DNA of 29,338 nt, taken from positions 1-29,338 of IMG/VR virus record IMGVR_UViG_3300037882_003777. One strand, given 5' to 3'. The notes under the pieces are model-generated. The model was not told where the DNA came from. It saw only the letters and a list, made by a program, of their open reading frames with translations, and did not search any database. Positions 1-9,400 of the stretch are shown here, piece after piece. The translations under genes and the position numbers were made by a program. This DNA is from a virus. Position 1 is the stretch's first letter, and the number at the start of each line of letters is the position of its first letter.

Positions 1-2
1 CA

Positions 3-311
<309 letters not shown>

Positions 312-312
312 T

Positions 313-2061
313 ATGCCGAAATACACGGTCGGAGAAAAAGGCCCCGTCGTCGATCTGAATAAGGACAACTTCAAAACGAAAGGGGGCGAGGGCAGCATCC
401 ACATCATCGGCAGCGTGGTTTACAAAGTTTGTGACCCGGGCCGGATGATCCCCCAGTTGAAACTCAAGGAACTGGCTGCGCTGGACCATCCACGAATCAT
501 CCGTCCCGACCTAATGCTCTTCGACAGCAAGAAGCACCCGGTCGGGTACACGATGAAGCTTGTGCCGGGCAATTCCCTGCCGCTGGCTCAGATCCTCACG
601 AAAACCTACCGTGAACGTGAAGGAGTTACTCCGAGTCACATGCTCAATCTGGTCGCCCAGATTGCAGACGGGCTGCGATACATCCACGGCCGACCGGGTT
701 ACTTGCAGGTGGACGGAAACGAACTCAATTATATGGTCACGGATGACTACGGTGAGATTCACTTCATCGACGTGAACTCCTTCCAGACACCCAACTTCCC
801 CGCTGATGCCATCATGCCAAGCATCCGGGATTGGTCGGTCGGCCACGACGCCTCTGGCCGGTGGCAGTGGACCACTCTGAGCGACTGGTACAGCTTCGCA
901 ATCGTCTCTTGGTACATGTTCACGGGCATCCATCCGTTCAAGGGACGACACCCGAAATTTCCCGACATTAAGACCGCCATGATCGATCAAATGAAAGCGG
1001 GCGTGTCGGTGCTTGACCCTGATTCGACTTTTCCCAAAGCGGCCGTCTACTTTCCTTTCGAGGACGTGATCCCCGGCGGCAAGAACGGAGCCTACTGGCA
1101 ATGGTTTCGTGAAATCCTAGTCAACAAAAAAAGACTCCCGGCTCCGGACAGTTTCCAAGCCACCCTTGTCTTCGTGGCCAAGGTCAAGGAGATCGTCGGC
1201 TCGGACAAATTCGAGATCGTCATGCTGCGACAGTACAAAGGTCAAATCACCGGCTTCGTCGAAAAAGACGGCAAGGAAGTCGTAATCACCACTGAAGGAC
1301 TTTACGTCAACAACCAGCCATACCCCAAGATAACAAATCGCTTCCGGGTCGGGTTCACCCCAAAGGGAAACAACGCCGTCGCCGTCACGTTCGACGGCAC
1401 CACAGCCGAGGTGATAGATCTGGAATCGCAGAAGCCTGTGAACAACGGGCGATTCCCGGCCAGCGATGTCATGTCCTACGACGGACGACTGTACCTCCAA
1501 GTTGACCATCAGGTTTACGAGCTGGATTTCCTCGAAAACAACACCTCAACCATGGTCCTTACCGTCCCAGTGGCGAACGTGATGCCCACCGCCACCAAGA
1601 TGTTCCAAGGGGTGGTCCTTCAGGATGTGTTCGGGGCTCGGTTCGTGTCCGTGTTCCCTGAAAGCCGCCACCACCGCCAAGTACAGATGAAGGAGCTTGA
1701 CGGCTTGGCGGTGACGGACGCCAAATTCGAGCGGGGCGTCCTCATGGTGCTGGCGATGAACCGGGAACAGGGAGACTACACCCGGTTCGTGTTTCGTTTC
1801 GCCGCCGACTGGAACACTTACGACGTGCGCCGGGTCGAACACGTCACCCCTACGGGCCTCAACTTCACCGTCCTGCCGAACGGCATTGTGGTGAGCATTA
1901 CCGAAGAAGAGAAAGTGGAGATCTTCTCCAACAAGAAGGACTCGCCGGACATCAAGTCGATTTCCGACCCGGCCATCAGCGGGGACATGAGGCTTTGCCA
2001 CGCCGGGGCACAAGTGCGGCGGGCGCACGGCGACAAGCTCTATACTTTCAAAATGAAGTGA
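313..2061 (+). CDS. Protein-kinase-fold protein with beta-rich C-terminal half
   Basis: This 582-residue protein has an N-terminal region resembling a Ser/Thr protein kinase. Visible elements are a glycine-rich loop GGEGS (about 24-28), a lysine in VVYKV (38), a helix-C-like glutamate in LKEL (53), a catalytic-loop segment LQVDGNELNYMV with Asp134 and Asn139, a metal-binding Asp153 in FIDVN in place of DFG, and SDWYSF (190-195) matching the conserved subdomain IX aspartate. The HRD and DFG motifs are altered but the acidic residues remain, so activity is possible but not certain. Residues from about 285 onward are rich in short beta strands and could form a propeller-like domain; that part is inference. 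The start at 313 follows AAAGGAAGG and sits one base after the preceding stop. Substrate and role are unknown; phosphorylating host or virion proteins is one possibility. Confidence 0.7.
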   Translation: MPKYTVGEKGPVVDLNKDNFKTKGGEGSIHIIGSVVYKVCDPGRMIPQLKLKELAALDHPRIIRPDLMLFDSKKHPVGYTMKLVPGNSLPLAQILTKTYREREGVTPSHMLNLVAQIADGLRYIHGRPGYLQVDGNELNYMVTDDYGEIHFIDVNSFQTPNFPADAIMPSIRDWSVGHDASGRWQWTTLSDWYSFAIVSWYMFTGIHPFKGRHPKFPDIKTAMIDQMKAGVSVLDPDSTFPKAAVYFPFEDVIPGGKNGAYWQWFREILVNKKRLPAPDSFQATLVFVAKVKEIVGSDKFEIVMLRQYKGQITGFVEKDGKEVVITTEGLYVNNQPYPKITNRFRVGFTPKGNNAVAVTFDGTTAEVIDLESQKPVNNGRFPASDVMSYDGRLYLQVDHQVYELDFLENNTSTMVLTVPVANVMPTATKMFQGVVLQDVFGARFVSVFPESRHHRQVQMKELDGLAVTDAKFERGVLMVLAMNREQGDYTRFVFRFAADWNTYDVRRVEHVTPTGLNFTVLPNGIVVSITEEEKVEIFSNKKDSPDIKSISDPAISGDMRLCHAGAQVRRAHGDKLYTFKMK

Positions 2062-2071
2062 GGGTGTTACG

Positions 2072-2698
2072 ATGCCGAAAAAGATTTACTGTTTTGAAGT
2101 CGAGGTCTGGTGCTGGATCGAAGGCGACGGATCTGAAGCTAACATTGAGACCACCAAAAAACACCTTTTGTCAAGACTGAAAGATGACCGCTACCTAACC
2201 TTCGAGGACGGCACCAGCATCTTTTTTCACTGGCCCGAGATTGAATACACCATCTGCCCACCGAAGAGGAAATCCCAGCCACCCTTATACACAAACGATG
2301 AGTCAATGTTCAGGGAACGGTGGGGTACGGACCCCAAGCACCCGTTCTACCAGTCGATCCTGAAAGTTTTCAAACGAATGCCGTGGCTGGCGTGGACCAT
2401 GCAGAAGTTCCCGAATCGTATTACCGACCGAGAAGATTTCATCAACTTCCTCTGTGGCGAGTTCAACCAATGGTTGGACGTGTATATCACCCACACAAAT
2501 GCGGCGTTGGCAACAAAATTCAAGGTGTCTGAGGAGGATGTACGCCGGGAGGCATACTACACGTGGCAGACCGAGGGAGAACCAAACGGAAGGGACCGGG
2601 AATTCTGGTTCACTGCCAAGGCGAAGATTCTCTCGCAGAATGTGACGGCAGTATCGTTGCCACGGGGCGGTGCGAAAATTATCTGCGAATCAAAATGA
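2072..2698 (+). CDS. Unknown protein with C-terminal DUF2934-like motif
   Basis: This 208-residue protein is the third gene of the left operon, ten bases after the kinase-like gene and preceded by GAGGG. Most of it is not recognised. Near the C-terminus (about 165-195) the stretch VRREAYYTWQTEGEPNGRD, followed by EFWFTAKAKI, fits the DUF2934 pattern (R-x-x-AY-x-x-W-x-x-x-G-x-P-x-G-R-D-x-x-x-W-x-x-A), a short helical motif of unknown function in bacterial proteins. The last 20 bases overlap the convergent Nudix gene. No membrane segment or signal peptide is visible. Confidence 0.7.
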   Translation: MPKKIYCFEVEVWCWIEGDGSEANIETTKKHLLSRLKDDRYLTFEDGTSIFFHWPEIEYTICPPKRKSQPPLYTNDESMFRERWGTDPKHPFYQSILKVFKRMPWLAWTMQKFPNRITDREDFINFLCGEFNQWLDVYITHTNAALATKFKVSEEDVRREAYYTWQTEGEPNGRDREFWFTAKAKILSQNVTAVSLPRGGAKIICESK

Positions 2699-3137
2699 TC
2701 GCCTCTGTGATCGTTGCCCACTCGGCGAATCCTTTGATTTGTCGGCGAACCTTCTTCAGATAAGAAGGTAGGTGTTCCCGGAACTTGGGGTGCAAGTCCA
2801 TGCCGTTCAGATCCCCGAACGGCACCCACTTCCAGTCGGAGTGTTCCCCGCTCAGCTTGACGTGAAACGGCTTGTCCACCTTGCGGATGAAGGCCGTATA
2901 GGTTCGCCCCTCGCCGGGGGTCGCCAGTGAATCAAACGATTCCCCGGGCATATCTTCTAGGCCGGTCTCCTCACGAGTCTCCCTGTCCGCCACCACGCTC
3001 TCGGTGTCATCGTCCTTCTTGCCCTTACCACCGGGCAAACCCCATTGGCCAGCCCCGGTATCGTCCTTCGAACGCTTCAGCATCAACACGGACCTGCCGT
3101 CCGTGAAGAAGTTGCCTGCGGCGATCTTGTCCATCAT
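2679..3137 (-). CDS. Nudix hydrolase
   Basis: This 152-residue protein begins MMDKIAAGNFF. The chosen start at 3137 lies in an ATGA overlap with the stop of the upstream gene and is preceded by AAAAGGGG; an in-frame start at 3215 would only add residues overlapping that gene. GLPGGKGKKDDDTESVVADRETREETGLE contains the catalytic core RETREETGL of a Nudix box, with the upstream glycine and acidic residue displaced by one position. Nudix enzymes cleave nucleoside diphosphates linked to another group, such as damaged dNTPs, dinucleoside polyphosphates or sugar nucleotides. T4-like phages commonly carry one. The substrate cannot be told from sequence. Confidence 0.85.
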   Translation of the reverse strand: MMDKIAAGNFFTDGRSVLMLKRSKDDTGAGQWGLPGGKGKKDDDTESVVADRETREETGLEDMPGESFDSLATPGEGRTYTAFIRKVDKPFHVKLSGEHSDWKWVPFGDLNGMDLHPKFREHLPSYLKKVRRQIKGFAEWATITEAIILIRR

Positions 3138-3601
3138 TTTGGACCCCTTTTCAACGGGACTTTTTTCAACTTCTGGACGTGGCGGTCGGGAACATTCTTC
3201 AAATGGTGCATCCAATTCTTGACGTGGGAAGTGATTTCCGAGGCATTCCCGGCGTTCAACTTCTCCGAGCCCTGCTTGGAGACGGTCTTCTGGAGTTTGT
3301 TAAAGAAACCCTTGGAGATGACGTAACAGCTCTCCTTGGGGTTCCATGAGACGATGACCACCCACTCCCCGTCGTCCCAGTTACGACCCGACACCATGAT
3401 TCGATAAGGCTCTTCCTCGAAGACCTGCTTCACGTGAAACTCGGCCTTCTTAAGAGCGGCCGACACGTACCCCAAGGTGATTTTGGCGGCTGCTTTCAGC
3501 ACCTCGTCAGTCTTCGTCCGGAAGTTGATTTCCACGGAATACCGTGTATCCGCTTCCGTCAGCACGTTCTGATTTTTAAGCCAACCTTCAAATGTTTGCA
3601 T
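3134..3601 (-). CDS. Unknown phage protein
   Basis: This 155-residue soluble protein has an N-terminus MQTFEGWLKNQN similar in style to the short amphipathic helix that begins the neighbouring protein at 3708 (MTSFKEFVQSQ). The middle part has alternating strands (RIMVSGRNWDDGEWVVIVSW), and the C-terminus is lysine-rich. It is translationally coupled to the Nudix gene by ATGA. An AGG lies nine bases before the start, with a stronger GGAGG further upstream. No family is recognised. Confidence 0.7.
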   Translation of the reverse strand: MQTFEGWLKNQNVLTEADTRYSVEINFRTKTDEVLKAAAKITLGYVSAALKKAEFHVKQVFEEEPYRIMVSGRNWDDGEWVVIVSWNPKESCYVISKGFFNKLQKTVSKQGSEKLNAGNASEITSHVKNWMHHLKNVPDRHVQKLKKVPLKRGPK

Positions 3602-3707
3602 ATGTGACCTACGGTCCTCCTGAACTCTTTGTATTTAGTGCGGCGCTGGCCAAATTGTTCTTATTCCGTGGGCACTAGATAAGACGCACAATGGAGGAAG
3701 ATATCAG
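3602..3707. promoter_or_regulatory. Divergent intergenic region
   Basis: This 106-bp gap lies between a leftward and a rightward gene, so promoters for both should lie here. GTATTTAGTG at 3631-3640 resembles the GTATCTA-type motif seen in other intergenic gaps of the window. GGAGGAAG at 3694-3701 is the ribosome binding site of the rightward gene. Confidence 0.3.
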
Positions 3708-4478
3708 ATGACCAGTTTCAAAGAGTTCGTCCAGTCACAACCGGGCAAATCCCAAGCCGCCGTCAACCGTGGGGCAATCATGACTCCGGCTGCGCAACAG
3801 CAGGTCGTTGGCCAACAACAAGGACAGCAGACGCCCAAGGCTCCGGGCGAAGATGACCGACAACCCATTCTGCCGATCATGAACGTACAAGCTGGCAAGA
3901 TCGACGCACGAATTAGTACGCTGGGCTACGAGAAAGCTTACGAAAATATGAGTAGGGCCTGCAATCAGATTCTGAGCGACGAAGAGGCCATGGTGCAAGT
4001 AACGCCCGAAGACGCAGAAATGCTCGGCGCTCGTGAACCTGTGGCCCCGAGAGCCAAAGGCCAACCGCAACAGACGCAGAAGGGACAGCTCGTACCTTGG
4101 GAACAGGTTTATTTCCTTTCGACAAGGAACAGCCCGAGGCGAGGCTACATCGAACTTGAATACTTTCAAACCGCCACCAAGGGGCGAATGGGGAGAATGC
4201 TGTGGTCGGCAGGCTGGATGGCGAAGCGGCCTCTTCATTTCCCTTTCCGTCTGGCAGGCGAAAAGGCTTTGGGTGTGGCCATGAACCCCGAGAAATTCTA
4301 CCTCGGTCAGTTCACGAGGGAACTCCAGCGTCTTGCCAACCAGCAGATTCTGTACGGTTTGAATGAATGGGACATCACGACCAGCATGGCGGGACGCAAC
4401 ATCATTCTTAAACCCAAGCAAGGTCTTCACGAGTGGCTCATAGAGGCACAGAATCCATACCTAAGCGAAAGGAAATAA
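3708..4478 (+). CDS. Unknown protein, glutamine-rich N-terminus
   Basis: This 256-residue protein has a strong ribosome binding site (GGAGGAAG). Residues 1-50 are rich in Gln, Ala and Pro (AAQQQVVGQQQGQQTPK) and probably disordered. The rest looks folded, with PILPIMNVQAGKIDARISTLGYEKAYENMSRACNQIL followed by a Gln/Pro linker and a C-terminal domain with many aromatic residues. Its place beside neck and structural genes suggests a virion or assembly protein, but no family is recognised. A homing endonuclease gene follows about 100 bp downstream. Confidence 0.7.
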   Translation: MTSFKEFVQSQPGKSQAAVNRGAIMTPAAQQQVVGQQQGQQTPKAPGEDDRQPILPIMNVQAGKIDARISTLGYEKAYENMSRACNQILSDEEAMVQVTPEDAEMLGAREPVAPRAKGQPQQTQKGQLVPWEQVYFLSTRNSPRRGYIELEYFQTATKGRMGRMLWSAGWMAKRPLHFPFRLAGEKALGVAMNPEKFYLGQFTRELQRLANQQILYGLNEWDITTSMAGRNIILKPKQGLHEWLIEAQNPYLSERK

Positions 4479-4531
4479 AGAAGGCATTGCACCTGTCACG
4501 ACCGAAAGACATGCTGTTTGCCATAATCGTC

Positions 4532-4560
4532 TTGTGATTATAATCAAGTCATGTTATTAT
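4532..4560 (+). promoter_or_regulatory. Sigma70-like promoter of the homing endonuclease
   Basis: TTGTGA at 4532-4537 and TATTAT at 4555-4560 are separated by exactly 17 bp, the preferred spacing for a host housekeeping promoter. The endonuclease ATG lies 25 bp further downstream, behind AGGAGA. A separate promoter fits a self-contained mobile gene. Confidence 0.5.
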
Positions 4561-4585
4561 AGACACGTCAAAAACAGGAGACGCA

Positions 4586-5509
4586 ATGCCGAACAAGGAA
4601 CAACTGAGATTGCTGATGTCTACAAATAAGGTTGCGGACATAGCAACTATTTTTGGCGTGCATAAACGAACAGTTGGTCGTTGGATAAGCGAACACAATT
4701 TATCCTACGAGGAAGTGAGATTGTCCAATTATCCATCGTCCTTGACGGCGGCACAAAATGAATTCATAATCGGATCTCTGTTAGGTGATGGCTCAGTGCG
4801 AAAAGATGGATCTTACAAATTATCCCAATCGAAGAAACGAAAAAAATACATTGACTATGTTTTCCAAATTATGAGTCCATTCGCAAAATACTACGCTAAG
4901 GAAGTTTGGACCATTCCGAGAAAGAAAAAAGGGCAAATCATCGGGAGATCAGACCGACATACCGAGGGGTACTCAGTCTCCACAATTGTCCACCCTGTTT
5001 TCCGGGAACTAAGAAGTATTTGGTACAAAGAAGGGGTTAAAATTGTACCTGAAGGTGTGAAACTAACTCCATTTTCTTTGAGTGTTTGGTATATGGACGA
5101 TGGATCTAATCGAAATTCAGGTGCATCAAAAGATATTCGACTGAATACTCAATCATTCTCTATGGAAAATGTGCGAAAATTGTCACGGATGTTAGAACGA
5201 GACTTAGGAATTAAATCATCCATTCAAAAGGACAAGGGAGAACAAGCCATCATTAGAGTAGGTGCAGGCAATTATTTTAAGTTCATCGATATTGTGAGAA
5301 ATCACGTACAAAAGATTGATTGCTTCTCTTATAAAATCAACACAAGTCAAGTCCCGAAAGACAGACGCTTTATAGATAAACAAACCAAGGAATCAGTTGT
5401 AAAACTGTACGAAAAATACTCTCAAATGAAAATAGCATCTATGCTTGGCATTAGCCAATCTTCTGTTAGCAACATTATCCAAACTTCAGTTGGCGGTTGT
5501 CAGGTCTAA
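4586..5509 (+). CDS. LAGLIDADG homing endonuclease with terminal helix-turn-helix domains
   Basis: This 307-residue protein carries two LAGLIDADG-type motifs, FIIGSLLGDGS near residue 55 and LSVWYMDDGS near residue 165. These helices form the dimer-like interface and provide the metal-binding acidic residues. The N-terminus (about 1-45) reads as a helix-turn-helix (VADIATIFGVHKRTVGRWI), and so does the C-terminus (MKIASMLGISQSSVSNII). Homing endonucleases cut an allele lacking the gene and are copied in by repair. The gene is clearly richer in A+T than its neighbours, has its own promoter, and its stop overlaps the stop of the convergent neck gene. It therefore appears free-standing in a gene boundary. 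The flanking genes look intact, so an intron or intein is not indicated. Confidence 0.9.
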   Translation: MPNKEQLRLLMSTNKVADIATIFGVHKRTVGRWISEHNLSYEEVRLSNYPSSLTAAQNEFIIGSLLGDGSVRKDGSYKLSQSKKRKKYIDYVFQIMSPFAKYYAKEVWTIPRKKKGQIIGRSDRHTEGYSVSTIVHPVFRELRSIWYKEGVKIVPEGVKLTPFSLSVWYMDDGSNRNSGASKDIRLNTQSFSMENVRKLSRMLERDLGIKSSIQKDKGEQAIIRVGAGNYFKFIDIVRNHVQKIDCFSYKINTSQVPKDRRFIDKQTKESVVKLYEKYSQMKIASMLGISQSSVSNIIQTSVGGCQV

Positions 5510-6426
5510 TCGAGAGTAATGGGGAGCAAATCACCAAATTTGTAAATAAGCTCTTCTTGCCACTTGTCTTTAAGTTCCCAACCTTTGGTCTTCATGTATT
5601 CGCCGTCAAGACTTGCGCCTCCACCGGGGCCGGGCGGTTGCTGGTATTTTCCTCGAATGTGTCCAAGCATGATCATGGCGTGAGCTAGAGCCCCTTCCTG
5701 CATGGCCTGCGTGACCTCTTTCCAATCCTTGCACTTCTGAAGGTAATGAACAAGCACTTTTTGATTCCGACACGGTACGGGGTAAAGTTTGATGTAGCCA
5801 AGGTCCGATACCCATTCCCAGCCGCCAATGTTGGAAGAAATACGAGAGTACATTTGCTCGTATTGCTTGTAGAGAACCCATTCTCCCATGCGACCCCATA
5901 TGGGTTGCACGGGGTCGATCAAACCGCCGCCCATCGAGCCGCCAGCCCCGCCGGGATAGAAGTATTCGACGGGGATTGCTCCCCCAAGGTCCGAAGCTTG
6001 GAAAGCAAAGGAGCCTTGTTCTTTGTAGAAGACGTTGCGAATCATGCCCACGTCGTCGGGCATCTTGTATACACTTTTGCCCGGACTGGTGGCGAACGTG
6101 TAGTAATCGAAATACTCACGACCCGCATAATCTTCAAAAATCTTCAGTGATTGATCCACCGCAAGGTCCAGTTGTTGTTGGTCGAGTTCGACCTTCACCA
6201 CGGGTGCGCCGAGCATTAGGAGAACGTAGTCACGAATGTCTTCCCTGACTTTCTCCCGGTGCTTGCGGGGGCTCAACTTGCGGTCGTGGGAGCCCGTGAA
6301 ACTTCCACAGGAAGGTGTGCCGCAGCCACCGGTTGATGCAACAGTGCCCCCTTTTCCGCACAGAGAATCAAATTTCTGCTGGGATGGACGGCCAATAACC
6401 AAAGTGTTAGATCCAGAACAACTCAT
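5506..6426 (-). CDS. T4 gp13-like neck protein
   Basis: This 306-residue protein begins MSCSGSNTL. The segment REDIRDYVLLMLGAPVVKVE followed by LDQQQLDLAVDQSLKIFEDY matches the gp13 neck family of T4-like phages (R-x-L-GAPV-x-x-x-x-x-x-x-Q-x-D-x-x-x-x-A-x-x-x-F-x-x-Y). In T4, gp13 and gp14 seal the filled head and make the tail attachment site. The first 55 residues are an unusual Gly/Ser/Cys-rich tail with five cysteines. A Gly/Pro-rich loop (PGGAGGSMGGG) sits in the middle. The gene is transcribed opposite to the gp14-gp15-sheath-tube block, unlike in T4. An ATG 45 bases further upstream is less likely because it would run into the divergent promoter region. Confidence 0.7.
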   Translation of the reverse strand: MSCSGSNTLVIGRPSQQKFDSLCGKGGTVASTGGCGTPSCGSFTGSHDRKLSPRKHREKVREDIRDYVLLMLGAPVVKVELDQQQLDLAVDQSLKIFEDYAGREYFDYYTFATSPGKSVYKMPDDVGMIRNVFYKEQGSFAFQASDLGGAIPVEYFYPGGAGGSMGGGLIDPVQPIWGRMGEWVLYKQYEQMYSRISSNIGGWEWVSDLGYIKLYPVPCRNQKVLVHYLQKCKDWKEVTQAMQEGALAHAMIMLGHIRGKYQQPPGPGGGASLDGEYMKTKGWELKDKWQEELIYKFGDLLPITLD

Positions 6427-6429
6427 AGA

Positions 6430-6440
6430 GTCTATATAGA
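6430..6440. promoter_or_regulatory. Putative phage promoter motif, divergent
   Basis: GTCTATATAGA lies in the 32-bp gap between two divergent genes. It is nearly palindromic, so it could serve both directions. It resembles the motif at 10854 and may be the -10-like element read by the gp55-like sigma factor encoded at 19258. Confidence 0.3.
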
Positions 6441-6458
6441 ATTGTGGAGATAAGAAAC

Positions 6459-9400
6459 ATGAAAGCATCAAATATCAAGAGTTTCAGGCAGTACATCCAG
6501 AGTGCCATTGAGCACATTGCGATTGCCAAAAGTCAATTCTCCGAAGCGACCGGATTCGGAGGCACCACTTTGCCTTTCGTCATCACACAACCGATGGCCA
6601 ATTTGTTGACCTTGATCACGGGAACAAAGTTGCGTGCAAGGGCCTTAAACTGGATGTTGAGCGAAGGTTTACTGGAAGCTACTTTGAACCGCAACAAGCT
6701 TTGCGAGATGATTAACGCACATATGCGTGGCCAATCCGTGGATGCGGTTCTTAAGATGCCGCCTCGTATCGTGCCGCAAAACATCCAACCTTCGATGCGA
6801 GTTGTGGGAGAAATGGCCCGGTCAGCCGTAGGGTTGAGTGGCGAAGACCCCCTTCACATGGGGCGACAGGATGAAGTAAGACCGTGCGATGTTTTCTCTC
6901 CTGAAGGAAGAGAGAGATTTCGACTCGACACCATAAAACTTTCGGGTGGCTTGGGGATCGACGAGTATTACGATGAACACTTCGAACCGAAGTACATGGT
7001 TATTCAGCATTCGAACCCGGGAGAGATGCTTAGGATTGAGTTGCGTGCCATAAGGGATGCTCTGTACAGCATCGGCATGGAGGGATTCCAATACGGTGGC
7101 AAGGATGGTTATCTCCAGTTCATGGAGAAGGGCGACTGGTTGGAGCCGGAGGCCCGCAAGGCTTTTTCCAACAACCAGCAATTTGGTTACAGCTTGGAAC
7201 CTGAGAGCACGGTTCCGACCTACGATGACAACGGAAACAAAGTCTATCACTTCATTGGCGGACCTTCGGTTCCCGAGGAAAAAAGAGCCGAACAAACAAT
7301 CATGCACATGCGGGCAAGTTTTCACAAAATTGCCGGTTCGGTGAAACAAAATCAAGAGATCGAGGACATTACGCCGGGTGAAGTAGATGCTGTGAAGAGA
7401 TTGCTTTCTTCTTATCAATCTCTCAAGAGGGGTGAGGTCGGTATTCGACCCATTGACGTAGGGGTTGACACCGCTAACGCTGGCAAGGAAGGAGCGGCTC
7501 GCAAATTATTCGACATGAATAGCGGTCGTGGAAGTCCTTACATGGAAGTAGACCCTGACATGGAATTGGATCTCATTCTTGGCTTGGCCGAAAAAGGCTT
7601 GCACCATGAGATGCCGAAGCGGGAAATCAAGACGTGGGGCGGACCCATGGTTTTGAATAAAATCTTCGGCAGGGAATGGGATGGCACGGGAAATCCTCCC
7701 GTTACATATTGGAGAACTGACCCAAGTGATCCCAACATGTTTTCGTGCAAAATTGATCCGGCTTTGGTTCCTGTCTTCATGAACGCCATTAAAGAAGGCT
7801 TAAGTTACAATCCACCACAGTTAAGAGTCAGACTTGTACTAAAGAACTTCTTGCCCAAGGCCGCTGAAGCTGGCCTTAGCAAAGAGGTCAAACTCAATCT
7901 TTCCACATTAGTGAACGCAGGCATCAAGCATTATCCAGAGGCCGTAAGTGCGGTAAAGAGGACGATTTACAAACTGCACGGTTTCGATCAGAGTAGCTTT
8001 GCGACGTTGCAGGGATTCGACCGTATCAAAGTCAATCCTTTGGACCAATACAGCAACGATGCTCTCCAACAACTTCGCAAGAGTGGTTACGACTGGGAAG
8101 AGAAAACCGAGAGTGGTGCGCCTGACTTTCTTGGCCGAGACGAGTGCTCCATTTCGTTGGGAGCTTCAAGGTACAAGGTCGTAATCGACGATTCACTAAA
8201 GGGTTTGACGGCGGAACAAAAAATCGCCCAGATTCGGGCAAACCCGCAGGCGGGTTTGCCTTGTTGGCTCCTTGTTCCAGTTGATCGTAAAGGCAAGCCG
8301 GTTAAGCTGGCTCGGTGGGGTGCAACGGGATCAGCGATGCTTGCTGGTGGTCACAAGCACATGGGTGGCGTAGGAACTGGAGCAGGACACGTGGAAACTC
8401 GTCCTGCCGGAACTAAAACTTGGGCGCAGTTGCGTCAGTTGTTGTTGCAAGGTGGCCTTGGGGAGAACCCCGCAGAAGATTTCGGCAAAGTGCATTATGC
8501 TGATGAAACTGAACTGCCTTCCGTTAAGGAATCTGTGACAAGGGCGGAAAGATTGTTCGGACTCAAGCACAATCGCAAATGGCCCGAAGTAAGCCAACTC
8601 TACATGTGGGGCATTGAAGCTCTGCGTTCATTTTCAGGCGATCCTGCTTTTCAGGTAGGTCTTCTTACCGACAAGCAAATCGAAGCCGAGTTGAATTGGG
8701 ATGAGGAAAAAAGAAGGTCAAAAGGGGAGCAAAAAGGATGGGGCATTCGGGTGCTCTTGTCGAACGCTGGCGTGAACGATCCCGATCAGCAGGTTCAATT
8801 GATTGACCTAATGCACCAGCATGGCACATTAGGTGGTGTGATCGATCAGTTCTCCATGCTGACGCCCGAGTTGCTGGGTGCATTTGGAGAAAACGCCAAG
8901 TATTACCGTGTGCGAAAAATGTCGCAATACATTTTCACCCGCATGAACGAGGAGTATAAAAAGGAACAAAAACGTGGTAGCTTGACCAGTCTCGACGCTG
9001 CAATTGGCGGCGGCGACGGAGGAAGAACAACCAGTGCCGCCGCCAATGTTTCCAAAAAAGGCTTTGGAGGGGGAACGGGTAACGATGGAGAAATGCGGGT
9101 TATTACATCCGACGAGCTAAGAAAAAACAGTGGCTTGCCCGATCTGCCTCCGGATGAAAAATACGTTCCAAGGCACAAAGGCCCAGTCATCCCGTCGCAA
9201 GAACCAATCCCCGACACGAGCGGAAAGAAGCGTGCGCCCCGGCAGTCAACCCAAGGCGGCAATCAACCCGCTCCAGTGGCTCCAGCGACGACCCCTGCTT
9301 TCTATCCAAAGGCACCACAAAAACCTGTTGCCCTGAGCATAGACGATGATTCGGAGTTGGATAACTTGTTTGCGCAAGTAAAGGGCTCCCCGCCGCAAAT

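Noticed and set aside
4479-5509. Group I intron or intein around the homing endonuclease
   Set aside because: Both flanking genes end normally at the boundaries and lie on opposite strands. No split host gene or intron-like ends are visible.
5746-6150. Open frame of 134 codons on the plus strand inside the neck gene
   Set aside because: It lies antisense to the gp13-like gene, and no start signal or domain is visible.
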